This document shows, piece after piece, positions 51,220 to 59,797 of a stretch of DNA of 64,000 nucleotides. The stretch lies in NCBI RefSeq assembly GCF_036088315.1, contig NZ_CP107996.1, positions 4,361,501 to 4,425,500 of the forward strand. Reading direction: 5' to 3'. How positions within the stretch are numbered: the first letter of the stretch is position 1; every line of letters starts with the position of its first letter. The stretch is from Streptomyces sp. NBC_00344. GTDB taxonomy: Bacteria; Actinomycetota; Actinomycetes; Streptomycetales; Streptomycetaceae. Below the pieces are notes generated by a model that ran no database searches, was not told the DNA's origin, and saw only the letters and a program-made list of their open reading frames with translations. The position numbers and the translations under genes were made by a program.

Positions 51220-52029
51220 ATGAACAGCGGCCCGCGCGATGAACTCGGCGCGTTTCTGCGCTCCCGCCGTGAGCGGCTGGCGCCCTCCGCCGTGGGGCTG
51301 CCTGGCTCGGCACGCCGCCGTACCCCGGGGCTGCGGCGCGAGGAGATCGCCGAGCTGGCCGGGGTCAGCAGTTCCTGGTACGCGTGGCTGGAGCAGGGAA
51401 GGGTCCGTACGTCGGAACAGGTGCTGCGGTCCGTGGCTCGGGCTCTGCGACTGAACGCGGACGAAACCGCGCATGTGCTGTCGTTCACGGAGCACGTGCC
51501 GCCGACCGAGCAGCCGCCGGGATGGGTGTCGCGCAATCTGCTGTCGCTGGTGGAGGCACTCACGCCGAACCCGGCCGTGGTGCTCGACCCGCACTGGGAC
51601 CTGCTGGCCTGGAACGCGGGATACACGGCACTGCTCACCGACCTCGCACGCCTCGCGCCCAAGCAGCGCAACCTGCTGTGGCTGGTCTTCCGCTGGCCGC
51701 CGTCACGTACGCTGCTGGCCAGCTGGGAGCCCGAGGCGCGGAGCCTGCTCGGCCAGTTCCGGGCCAAGGCGGCCCGTAACCCCGAGGACGACCGGTACGC
51801 CGAGATCACCGCGGAGCTTCTTGCCGACCCCGACGCGGCCCGCTGGTACGGCCAACGGGAGACAGCGGCCTTCCACCCCTCCGTACGCCGTTTCACCCAT
51901 CCGGTGGCCGGGGACCTGCGGCTTCGGTACACCAAGCTCGCCGCCGTGGACGTGCCCGGCCACCATCTCCTCGCCTATGTCCCTGACGACCGGGGGACGG
52001 AGGAGGCGCTGGGAAAGCTCGTCCCATGA
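51220..52029 (+). CDS. Xre-family regulator with MmyB ligand-binding domain
   Basis: A 269-residue regulator. The HTH spans residues 8-70 (LGAFLRSRRERLAPSAVGLP, TPGLRREEIAELAGVSSSWY, AWLEQGRVRTSEQVLRSVAR). The MmyB-like domain follows (NPAVVLDPHWDLLAWNAGY, NLLWLVFRWPP, AARWYGQRETAAFHPSVRRF), which binds fatty-acid-like ligands in characterised relatives. ATG 51220 follows AGGGAGGAGC. It probably controls the divergent MFS exporter. Confidence 0.92.
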   Translation: MNSGPRDELGAFLRSRRERLAPSAVGLPGSARRRTPGLRREEIAELAGVSSSWYAWLEQGRVRTSEQVLRSVARALRLNADETAHVLSFTEHVPPTEQPPGWVSRNLLSLVEALTPNPAVVLDPHWDLLAWNAGYTALLTDLARLAPKQRNLLWLVFRWPPSRTLLASWEPEARSLLGQFRAKAARNPEDDRYAEITAELLADPDAARWYGQRETAAFHPSVRRFTHPVAGDLRLRYTKLAAVDVPGHHLLAYVPDDRGTEEALGKLVP

Positions 52030-52341
52030 GCTGGAGCCGCCTCCGCTCAGGCATCGGGGCACGCGGCCGTGGCGGCCCGACCGCGTGCGGGACACTGCTG
52101 CCGGGCCGCCACTCGCCTGGTCCGACCTGCCCGGAAGCCGCCTGGTGGGCACTGACGGCGGCTGGGCTGACCGCTGCCGCCTGTGCCCTCATTGCCCGGG
52201 GCGCGTACGGATGTGTCCCTCCGGGTCACGTCACACCGAGTTGAACCCCCGCCACCGGGCGGTCGACGGCGGCTCCCGCCCGAACGGCTGCTGCACGGCG
52301 GACGACGTGAACTCGCGGGGGCCCGGGACCGCATGACAACC

Positions 52342-52382
52342 GAACAGCGCCGGACGCACGGAGGTGAGGTCCGGCGCTGTTC
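52342..52382. terminator. 14-bp perfect stem-loop in the 52.0-52.7 kb gap
   Basis: GAACAGCGCCGGAC (52342-52355) pairs perfectly with 52369-52382 around a 13-base loop. It is 313 bp after the regulator stop and 290 bp before the next gene. It probably ends a long 3' transcript or a small RNA; the rest of the 643-bp gap shows no gene. Confidence 0.6.
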
Positions 52383-52672
52383 TGCGCGCGGCTGCATCTG
52401 GCCCCGACCAGCAAAGTTCCCTCCCGAAGGGGAGGGCGGAGACGGGCGCCCTCCGGGCTCACCTGCGACCGAAGTGACGACCTCCCCTCCATCTCAGGTC
52501 GCCTCGCGACCGCCCGGAATCATCCCTCCGTCGAGCCCTCGTATCCCTCCGTATGACACCACCGAGAGCCGGTCTCCCCCAGGCTGAGAGAGCGTCAGGA
52601 GTGGCCGTGAGCCGGCGGCCACGCGCTGTCAGAAAGTTTCCGGGGCGACCCCCGGACGTAGGGAGAGTCACT

Positions 52673-53869
52673 GTGCGGAGTACGGGGATCGGAAGGAAGA
52701 GCTTTCTGGCCGGGGCCGCAGCGGTCGGTGTCGCGGTCGCCGGCGGGGCGCTGCCCGGGGGCGGCGCCATGGCGCAGGCCTCCACCGGGGGCCGCCCAAC
52801 CGACGCGAACCGTGCGTCAGGCCGCCGCGGAGGACTGACCTACCGGGGCGTGGGCTACGAGGTCACGGACGGGGAGACCCCTGACACGGGGTGGCACGCC
52901 CACCGGATGCGCGCGGACATGCTGGCCATCCGGCACGCTCTGCACGCCAACTCGGTCTCGGTGTTCGGAGACGGAGTCGACCGGCTCGAGGTCACCGCCA
53001 CGGAGGCGGCCGAGCGCGGGCTGCACGTCTGGCTGCAGCCTCGGCTGGCCGACCGTCCGCAGGCCGAGATCCTCGACCACCTGGCCGAGACGGGCAGGCA
53101 CGCCGAGCAGCTGCGGCGCCAGGGCGCCCGTGTGCATCTGAGCGTCGGGTGCGAGTTCGTGCTGTTCGTCCCGGGCATCGTGCCCGGCGCGGACGCGGTG
53201 GAACGCATCAAGAACCTGACGGAGGGCAACTTCGACCCCGAGAAGATGTCCCGCCGCCTCGCGTCGTTCATCGCGCGCGCTGCCTCGACCGGCAGGTCCG
53301 TCTTCAACGGCCCGCTGACCTACGGCGCCGCACAGGACGACGAGGTCGACTGGAGCCTCTTCGACATCGTCAGCGTCAACTACTACGCCGACCACCCGGA
53401 CCGCGCGGGACACATCCGCGAACTTCGGCCCTACCAGCGCTGGGGCAAGCCGGTCGTCGTCTCCGAGTTCGGCGCTTGTACGTACAAGGGTGCTGCCCAG
53501 GACGGCGGGATGGGCTGGGACATCGTCGACTACACCAAACAGCCGCCGGAGATCGCCGGCCATCGAGTCCGCAGCGAGCGGGCCCAGGCGTCGTACCTGA
53601 CCGGTGTCCTGGACGTCTTCGAGTCGATGAACCTCTATGCCGCGCTGGCGTACCAGTTCGTCACCTCCGACGCGCCGCACCGCACCAACCCGCGGTACGA
53701 CCTCGACATGGCGAGCTACAGCATCGTCAAGGCGCTGTGGGTCAAGCCCGAGGAACCGACGGCCCGCTGGCACTGGGAGCCCAAGCAGTCCTTCCATGCA
53801 CTGGCCGGCGCGTATGCGTGCGCGGAGCCGACGGCGAGTGGCGGCGGCCGGGGCGTCAGTGGAGGGTGA
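52673..53869 (+). CDS. secreted TIM-barrel glycosidase-like protein
   Basis: A 398-residue protein with a twin-arginine-like or Sec signal (GRKSFLAGAAAVGVAVAGGA, likely cleavage after AQA). The body looks like a (beta/alpha)8 barrel: GVGYEVTDGETPDTGWHAHR, LHVWLQPRLADRPQ, HLSVGCEFVLF, IVSVNYYAD, and KPVVVSEFGACTYKG. Glutamates in GCEFVLF and VSEFGA occupy positions expected for the acid/base and nucleophile of clan GH-A enzymes. The substrate is unknown. GTG 52673 is chosen with GGGAGAG upstream. Confidence 0.72.
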   Translation: MRSTGIGRKSFLAGAAAVGVAVAGGALPGGGAMAQASTGGRPTDANRASGRRGGLTYRGVGYEVTDGETPDTGWHAHRMRADMLAIRHALHANSVSVFGDGVDRLEVTATEAAERGLHVWLQPRLADRPQAEILDHLAETGRHAEQLRRQGARVHLSVGCEFVLFVPGIVPGADAVERIKNLTEGNFDPEKMSRRLASFIARAASTGRSVFNGPLTYGAAQDDEVDWSLFDIVSVNYYADHPDRAGHIRELRPYQRWGKPVVVSEFGACTYKGAAQDGGMGWDIVDYTKQPPEIAGHRVRSERAQASYLTGVLDVFESMNLYAALAYQFVTSDAPHRTNPRYDLDMASYSIVKALWVKPEEPTARWHWEPKQSFHALAGAYACAEPTASGGGRGVSGG

Positions 53870-53928
53870 CCGCGACGCCTTGAGCCACGCGCCCACCACC
53901 CGCGCTGCCGGGCGTCACCGTAAGGGCG

Positions 53929-55212
53929 CTACGCCGACCGCAGGGTGAGCAGCGTGATCTCGCTGGGCGCGAAGATCCGGAAGGGAGGGCCCCAGAAGCC
54001 GGAGCCCCGGCTTGTGTAGAGCTGGGTCCGCTCTCCGTGCCGGCTGAGGCCGTGCACCACCGGCTGGTCGATCCGGACGAGGTAGTGGAACGGCCAGATC
54101 TGCCCGCCGTGGGTGTGCCCGGAGATCTGCAGGTCGATGCCGGCGCTCGCGGCCTGCTGGACGTACTTGGGCTGGTGCGCGACGAGCAGGACCGGCAGGT
54201 CCGGGTCCGCCCCCGCCAGCGCGCCGACCAGGTTCGCCCGGTGTCCGGTCAGCCCGGAGGACGCCGCGGTCACGTCATCCACACCCGCGAGCACGAGGCT
54301 GTCGCCGCCCCGTTCGACCACGACGTGGCGGTTGTGCAGCGGATCCCACCCCAGCTCCTCCATGAGGTCGAGCCAACCCTGGGCTTCGCTGGAGTACTCG
54401 TGGTTCCCGGTGACATACACCTTCGCCAGTCGCGACCGCATCGTCCCGAGCGGCGCGGCCTGCCCCCGGCGCTGGTCCGGGGTGCCGTCGGCGATGTCGC
54501 CCGCGTGGCAGACGACGTCGGCGTCCAGGTCGTTGACCGCGTCGGCGACCCGTGCCGACCATCCGGCCCGGTCGATCGGTCCGTAGTGGGTGTCGGCCAG
54601 CACGACGACCCGCGTCCCGTCCAGGCCCCGGCCGAGCCGCGGGACGGTGACGTCCAGCCGCACGACCCGGGGCAGGCGCATGGCCTCGTGGTGCCCCCAG
54701 GCCAGCAGTCCGGCCCCGACCGTCGCGACGAGAACGGCCACGATCCTGGACCGATCCGGGTCTCCGACGCCGGACGCGATCAGGACGATCCGCAGCAGGC
54801 CGCTCAGCGCCGACCAGGCGAACAGCACCCAGACCACCCCGAGGGTGGTGTCGGCGATGCGTGCCGCCCGGTCCGAGCGCCTGCGCCCGTGCCCCATGAC
54901 CATCAGCACCGGAAAGGCGAGCAAAGCGGCGGCGAAGAGGACCGTGCCGACCAGGACCACCGGGAACGGCCAGTCGGTATGGGAGGAGAACAGCGTCCAC
55001 CAGGGCAGGAAGAACAGGGAAATGAGTACGACGACGAGTATGACGACCCGGCGCAGGATCCGAACTGCGCCTCCGCCCTTCGGGGCCGGCGACGACCCGG
55101 CACCGGCCGATACGCCGGCCTCGGACGAGGGCCCGAGCGCGACGGTGTCCGGTCCTCCGCCGCGGGCCGACGGTGCGACCGGCTCCGCCCCGTGAGATCC
55201 GTTGTCTGTCAC
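53929..55212 (-). CDS. membrane-anchored metallophosphoesterase
   Basis: A 427-residue protein: a Pro/Gly/Ala-rich cytoplasmic start, about four membrane helices (residues 50-180), then a calcineurin-like phosphoesterase domain with all metal motifs: VVLADTHYGPID, VCHAGDIADG, VYVTGNHEYSSE, LLVAHQPKYV, and ISGHTHGGQIWP. Topology places the enzyme domain after the last helix. Relatives act on lipid or cell-wall phosphoesters. GTG 55212 has GAGGGGCAG upstream; ATG 55317 is less likely. Confidence 0.9.
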   Translation of the reverse strand: MTDNGSHGAEPVAPSARGGGPDTVALGPSSEAGVSAGAGSSPAPKGGGAVRILRRVVILVVVLISLFFLPWWTLFSSHTDWPFPVVLVGTVLFAAALLAFPVLMVMGHGRRRSDRAARIADTTLGVVWVLFAWSALSGLLRIVLIASGVGDPDRSRIVAVLVATVGAGLLAWGHHEAMRLPRVVRLDVTVPRLGRGLDGTRVVVLADTHYGPIDRAGWSARVADAVNDLDADVVCHAGDIADGTPDQRRGQAAPLGTMRSRLAKVYVTGNHEYSSEAQGWLDLMEELGWDPLHNRHVVVERGGDSLVLAGVDDVTAASSGLTGHRANLVGALAGADPDLPVLLVAHQPKYVQQAASAGIDLQISGHTHGGQIWPFHYLVRIDQPVVHGLSRHGERTQLYTSRGSGFWGPPFRIFAPSEITLLTLRSA

Positions 55213-55760
55213 TGCACTGCCCCTCACATCCGCGGTCCGGCCGATTCCCATCATCCGGCATGCGGGACCGCCACCTGAACGAGGTGGGTGACCGGTTTCC
55301 TTGACGTTCTTGGGCACTCTGGTCGGTATCGGCCTGACGCACTGTCGGCGTGCATGTCTGTGTGCACCAACCGATACGGCCCGAAATGCCCGACCATCAG
55401 ATGCATGTGGGCAGGTGAATCGTTTCCCGCGCTGCGTCGGAGTTCTTCCCGCCCACCCGGTCGAAGCGTTCTCCGTGCAGCACGCGTACTCGAAGGCGGC
55501 CTCGTCCGGGCTGCCGTTCTGATGACGTTGATCATCTGCCCGTCACTGCGGGCCGCTGCGGCGGGTGCGCGCCGGTGCCGGGGAGGTGGGATCGGCCGAC
55601 CGGCACGGTTCCGGCCGCTGCTCGCGGAGAGTTGTCCGCGAACTCCCCCGGAATTGTCCGTGGTCGGTAACGGACGCATCCCTCGGCTCCCGGACCTCGT
55701 CATGCCAAGTGGTCGCAAGATGACCTGGATCGGCGAGGGACTGCGAAACAAGGGGCGGAC
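55213..55760. other. divergent intergenic region, no supported gene
   Basis: About 550 bp between the phosphoesterase and deacetylase genes. Frames on both strands lack protein character. It holds both promoters; no clear operator was found. Confidence 0.4.
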
Positions 55761-56534
55761 ATGGCACGGCACGGCAGCGGGCGGGGCTGGTACGGCAAGG
55801 TGCTGGGGGCGGGGCTCGGGGTGACGATGCTTGCCGCCGGCGTCTCGGTGTGGACCGCGCAGCCCGGTTTCGCGGGCGACTCGCCACCTGAGGCGACCGC
55901 GCCGGCCACGCCTGGCAGTGACGTCAAGCCGGTCGCGGTGACGATCGCGCACGCCTCGGAGGCGGGGACGCGCGGCGTCAATATCACCATCGATGACGGA
56001 CCCGACCCCGTGTGGACCCCTCACGTGCTCGACCTGCTGAGGGAGTACGGGGTGAAGGCCACGTTCTGCATGGTGGGGCCGCAGGCGCGGGCCCACCCGG
56101 ACCTCGTGCAGGAGGTGGTCGCGGCCGGGCACCGGTTGTGCGACCACACGGTGTCGCACGACACCGCCATGGACAAGAAGTCCCAGACGTACCAGTCGCA
56201 GCAGATACTCGACGCCGAACGCATGATCACCAAGGCGTCCGGGGGCGTACGGCCGATGTACTACCGGGCGCCCGGCGGCGCCTTCACCCCTTACAGCCGC
56301 AAGCTCGCCGCATCCCGGGGCATGCGCCCGCTGGGCTGGAACGTGGACAGCAAGGACTTCGAGCGTCCGGGTACGGACACCATCGTCGCCACCGTCGAGA
56401 ACGAGCTTCCCAACGGACCAACCCTGCTCTTCCACGACGCGGGCGGTGACCGATCCCAGACCGTCGAGGCCCTGCGCCGCCTCCTCCCCCGGCTCAAGGA
56501 GCAGGGCTACTCCTTCGGCTTCCCGGTGCGCTGA
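55761..56534 (+). CDS. secreted polysaccharide deacetylase (CE4/NodB domain)
   Basis: A 257-residue exported hydrolase. A signal segment (VLGAGLGVTMLAAGVSVWTA, cleavage near GFA) is followed by the NodB homology domain with the five CE4 motifs: NITIDDGPDP (catalytic Asp and metal Asp), HTVSHDT (metal His pair), RAPGGAFTP, DSKDFERPG, and LLFHDAGGD. It should deacetylate peptidoglycan or chitin-type GlcNAc polymers. ATG 55761 is the start. Confidence 0.92.
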   Translation: MARHGSGRGWYGKVLGAGLGVTMLAAGVSVWTAQPGFAGDSPPEATAPATPGSDVKPVAVTIAHASEAGTRGVNITIDDGPDPVWTPHVLDLLREYGVKATFCMVGPQARAHPDLVQEVVAAGHRLCDHTVSHDTAMDKKSQTYQSQQILDAERMITKASGGVRPMYYRAPGGAFTPYSRKLAASRGMRPLGWNVDSKDFERPGTDTIVATVENELPNGPTLLFHDAGGDRSQTVEALRRLLPRLKEQGYSFGFPVR

Positions 56535-56565
56535 GCCCCGGATCGCGAAGGGCGTCCGGGGCTGG

Positions 56566-56766
56566 TCAGCTGACCTCGATACTTTGCACAGCTGAAACGA
56601 ATGCTGCCCACACGGCCTTCGGTACGGCAAGGCTTGGCCCCGAGACGTCCTTGGAGTCGCGCAGCCCGATGTGAGAGGGGAGCTCGGCAACTTCAAGACA
56701 CTCGCCACCAGTGCCGTTGCTGTAGCTACTCTTCCGCCATTGAGGGCCGGGGGACTGCGAGATCAT
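56566..56766 (-). CDS. DUF397 protein
   Basis: A 66-residue protein with the DUF397 pattern WRKSSYSNGTGGECLEVA, VGLRDSK-like IGLRDSKDVSGPSL and VWAAFVSAVQ. Its ATG overlaps the stop of the Xre/DUF5753 gene by 4 bp. DUF397 proteins act with the neighbouring Xre regulator in Streptomyces development and antibiotic control (BldB/AbaA-type modules). Confidence 0.93.
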   Translation of the reverse strand: MISQSPGPQWRKSSYSNGTGGECLEVAELPSHIGLRDSKDVSGPSLAVPKAVWAAFVSAVQSIEVS

Positions 56767-57611
56767 CTGGTGTGCTCCTCCATGGTTCTGCGGATGAGTG
56801 CGACGGATCGCTGCGGGCTGAGCGCGAGGGCCCGGAGGTGGTCGAATGCCGTTGTGTAGAGGTTCACGTCCGCCGGAAGTTCGAGATAAACCGAGTCAGT
56901 CAGTCCTTCTCGATACACCATGTCAGGGTCCTCCTGCTCGGGGAAGCCGAGAATTGTGAACGGGCCCGTGGCCGGGTAGGCGCCGGCGTCGAACGGCAGC
57001 ACCTGCATGGTCACATTCCTCAACTTTGCCAGCTCCAGCATACGTTCGAGCTGTGCGGCCATCACCTGCCGATCGCCGATGACATGCATGAGAGCGCTTT
57101 GGTGGACGACCGCCCATAGCCCGGGCGGGGTGACGTCGCGCAGCAGCTCCTGACGCCGCATGCGCACATCGACGAGGCGTTGGATCTCGTCCGAGGTTTG
57201 ATCGGCAGACGCACGACAGAGCTCTGCCGCGTACTCCGACGTCTGCAGTAGGCCGGGCACGAATTCCCCCTGGTAGGTCCGCAGGTCGACGGCAGCCTGC
57301 TCCAGCCCGACATACACGGAGAACCACCCGGGTACGGCATCGCCGTGTGCGTGCCACCAACCCTTCGTCTTCGAGTCCTTGGCGAGTGATTTGAGGAGGT
57401 CACGCATCTCCTCGGTTGTGCCGTACAGCCGGCAGAGCGCATCAACGTCAGATGGCTGTACGCGACCCAGCCCCGTCTCCATGCGGTTGACCTTGGAGCC
57501 GCTCCAATCAAGCTTCTCACCAACCTGATTGCAGGTCAGAGTGCTCTCGTCGCGCAACTTCTTGAGCTCGATCGCGAGTCGCCGACGCCGTGCGGTGGGT
57601 GATCCAGTCAT
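56763..57611 (-). CDS. Xre-family regulator with DUF5753 domain
   Basis: A 282-residue regulator. The HTH lies in residues 5-65 (LKKLRDESTLTCNQVGEKLD, WSGSKVNRMETGLGRVQPSD). DUF5753 follows (AVPGWFSVYVGLEQAAVDLR, FVPGLLQTSEYAAELCRA, RQELLRDVTPPGLWAVVHQS, VTMQVLPFDAGAYPATGPF). It is coupled to DUF397 downstream and divergent from an ATP-binding protein, the standard three-gene Streptomyces module. ATG 57611 is chosen with GGAGTTCAC upstream. Confidence 0.93.
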   Translation of the reverse strand: MTGSPTARRRRLAIELKKLRDESTLTCNQVGEKLDWSGSKVNRMETGLGRVQPSDVDALCRLYGTTEEMRDLLKSLAKDSKTKGWWHAHGDAVPGWFSVYVGLEQAAVDLRTYQGEFVPGLLQTSEYAAELCRASADQTSDEIQRLVDVRMRRQELLRDVTPPGLWAVVHQSALMHVIGDRQVMAAQLERMLELAKLRNVTMQVLPFDAGAYPATGPFTILGFPEQEDPDMVYREGLTDSVYLELPADVNLYTTAFDHLRALALSPQRSVALIRRTMEEHTR

Positions 57612-57779
57612 GTGAACTCCGTGCTTGGTAGCGGAGGTTCCATCCCATCGGAAGGTCTGCATTTCGCCAATCACTCGTTAGGGGGAATCCTTTCCTGCAA
57701 ATTGCATAACGGGATGTCTCGCTGCCACCCTCGCACAAGAGGCAACTGTGCGTAGGCGCTAAACAGGAGGCGGACGCCC

Positions 57780-58439
57780 ATGACGAGGGATAACGAAGGT
57801 TGTGTGCCCCGGATGGCCTGGGAGCTGCCGTTCTTGGCAGATGCACAGGAAGTTGCGGGGCTCCGCCGGATGCTGCGGCTGCACATGACGCTGTGGGGAT
57901 TGCCGCACTTGGTCGACGAAGCTCAGATCTGCGTCAGCGAACTCGTGGCGAACGTCATCACCCACGTGGGCCCTGAGACCCCTACGACTCTCACTGTCTC
58001 CATGCGTGACACGTACGTACGCCTAGAAATCCGGGATCCGGACAGCCGCGCGTTGCCGACGTTGCTCAGGCCGGAGTGGGAAGCCGAGTCGGGGAGGGGG
58101 ATGGCTCTCGTCGATGCCATTGTCGACAAGTGGGGCGTGATTCTCCGTGAGGATCACAAGGTGGTGTGGTGCGAGCTGGCGACGGCCCTTACGGCCGCCG
58201 ACGGACATGTGGGCGGACCACAGGTCACGCGGACGGAGGGCTACTTGTCGTTGTATGACGCGGGGAAGCATCCGTTGTCGCGAAGTGGGAGCAAGCTCGT
58301 CGTCGCCCGTGCGGAGGAGGCGGCGATTGACCTGATCGCCGACGTCCTGCACTGGCTACGCGCTCACGGCTGCGATCCGGAAGAGGTGCTGGACCGGGCC
58401 CAGGTGCACTTCGATGCGGAGCTGGAAGGCTCAGTATGA
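57780..58439 (+). CDS. RsbW-like HATPase (anti-sigma-factor-type ATP-binding protein)
   Basis: A 219-residue protein. An HATPase_c_2 domain occupies residues 15-135: AQICVSELVANVITHVGPET (N box), LEIRDPDSRALP (G1 box), ESGRGMALVDAIVDKWGVI (G2 box), and KVVWCEL. The C-terminal 75 residues are unique. It is divergent from the Xre/DUF397 pair, with which such proteins act as a module; it may bind an anti-anti-sigma or the Xre factor. ATG 57780 is the start. Confidence 0.9.
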   Translation: MTRDNEGCVPRMAWELPFLADAQEVAGLRRMLRLHMTLWGLPHLVDEAQICVSELVANVITHVGPETPTTLTVSMRDTYVRLEIRDPDSRALPTLLRPEWEAESGRGMALVDAIVDKWGVILREDHKVVWCELATALTAADGHVGGPQVTRTEGYLSLYDAGKHPLSRSGSKLVVARAEEAAIDLIADVLHWLRAHGCDPEEVLDRAQVHFDAELEGSV

Positions 58440-58681
58440 GTCGACGGCGCCTATCGAACTGATCTGGTGCGGCTGGAAGGTTGGAGCAGACGGGACCTTC
58501 TGAGCGAAGTGGTCTGGCTTCTCTTCGTGCACCAGCCGGTGAGTGATCCGACTTGGTAGATGTCGTGCCTGCGACCACTAGGGAGAGGGCTTTCAGACAG
58601 TCATGGGTTTGTTTTGGCCACCGGTCACCGGGATGTGCCAAGCGCGACGGTAGTTGATCGGCGAGACGCCAGTATGTCTCC

Positions 58682-59626
58682 ATGGCTGCGAACAAGCATG
58701 CGTACAGGGCTGTCATCGGTCATCGCGGGATTCTTCCGGGAACTGAATTCGCCTCCCGGATGCAAGCGAAGAAGGCTGGGCTTACCAAGGAGCAGCAGCG
58801 GGGGATCTCTTGGGGATTGGACGAGGACGATCAGCGGGTGGCCGATGCGATCGTCCTCAACAAGGGCTACGAGGATGATCACGACACCTGGGACTTCGTC
58901 CTCTATACCGGAGCGGGCGGACGCAACGCCGAGACGGAGCGTCAGGAGGCTGACCAGTCCTGGACATATGAGGACAACGAGGCGGTGAAGAGGAGCTTTG
59001 AGCGCAAGTACTTCCTGCGCGTACTGCGCGGGTACAAGGGGGAGTCGTACCTATCGCCAACGGCTGGGTACAGGTACGACGGACTCTACGAAATCGAGAG
59101 TTGTTCAGATGGAGTGGGCCACTCAGGGTTTCGAATATGCAAAATTGCGCTGCGTAGATGTAACGAGTCCATGCAAGAACTTACTTCTCTGGAAATGCAG
59201 TTGCACCAGGTAGTCGATGGGGAAGCGCCGCGGAGGGCAAGCACCGTGATGCGCGTTGTTCGGGACACGGCTGTAGCTCAACGAGTAAAGAAGCTGCATG
59301 CGCACAGGTGCCAGGTCTGCCGGCTTGCTCTGCTCGTCGGGGTGGATGGCGCGAGTTATGCAGAGGGTGCTCATATACAAGCGCTCGGGGCGCACGGGAA
59401 AGGGCCGGACATCGATAGCAATGTCCTCTGTTTATGTCCGAATTGTCACGTCAGGTTTGATCGAGGAGCGATCTACATAACAGATGACCTGCACGTGATC
59501 GACCGTTACGTGGAACCTGCCGCTAGGCAGCCGACTCTGCTCAGGACAGTTGAAGGGCATGAGATACGGCGGCGATTTCTCAGAGCCCATCGACGTATGT
59601 GGGGCGTCGACGGCGGAGGGATTTAG
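58682..59626 (+). CDS. SRA-HNH endonuclease, modified-DNA-dependent restriction enzyme
   Basis: A 314-residue type IV-like restriction nuclease. The N-terminal SRA/YDG domain (residues 1-150) reads IGHRGILPGTEFASRMQAKK, NKGYEDDHDTWDFVLYTGAG, and AGYRYDGLYEIES, and should flip out 5-methyl- or hydroxymethylcytosine. The C-terminal HNH domain has a CxxC zinc knuckle (HRCQVCRLAL), EGAHIQALG, and VLCLCPNCHVRFDRG. Base composition is lower in GC than the neighbours, and codon 251 is TTA, so expression should depend on the bldA tRNA. It is convergent with the Z1 gene. Horizontal origin is likely. Confidence 0.9.
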   Translation: MAANKHAYRAVIGHRGILPGTEFASRMQAKKAGLTKEQQRGISWGLDEDDQRVADAIVLNKGYEDDHDTWDFVLYTGAGGRNAETERQEADQSWTYEDNEAVKRSFERKYFLRVLRGYKGESYLSPTAGYRYDGLYEIESCSDGVGHSGFRICKIALRRCNESMQELTSLEMQLHQVVDGEAPRRASTVMRVVRDTAVAQRVKKLHAHRCQVCRLALLVGVDGASYAEGAHIQALGAHGKGPDIDSNVLCLCPNCHVRFDRGAIYITDDLHVIDRYVEPAARQPTLLRTVEGHEIRRRFLRAHRRMWGVDGGGI

Positions 59627-59797
59627 TCGTTTCGATTGCATGATCGAACGAAACCCATAATCCGCCGCGATAGCCGAATACGTCCAGACGGCAGCCCGGG
59701 CCTACTCAGCGTCACCAGCCCCTCGGAGCTTCGACCACTGCTGTAGTCGTGCCATGAGGGGCTGACAGGCAGTTGTGCGCGCCAAATCGACGGACGA

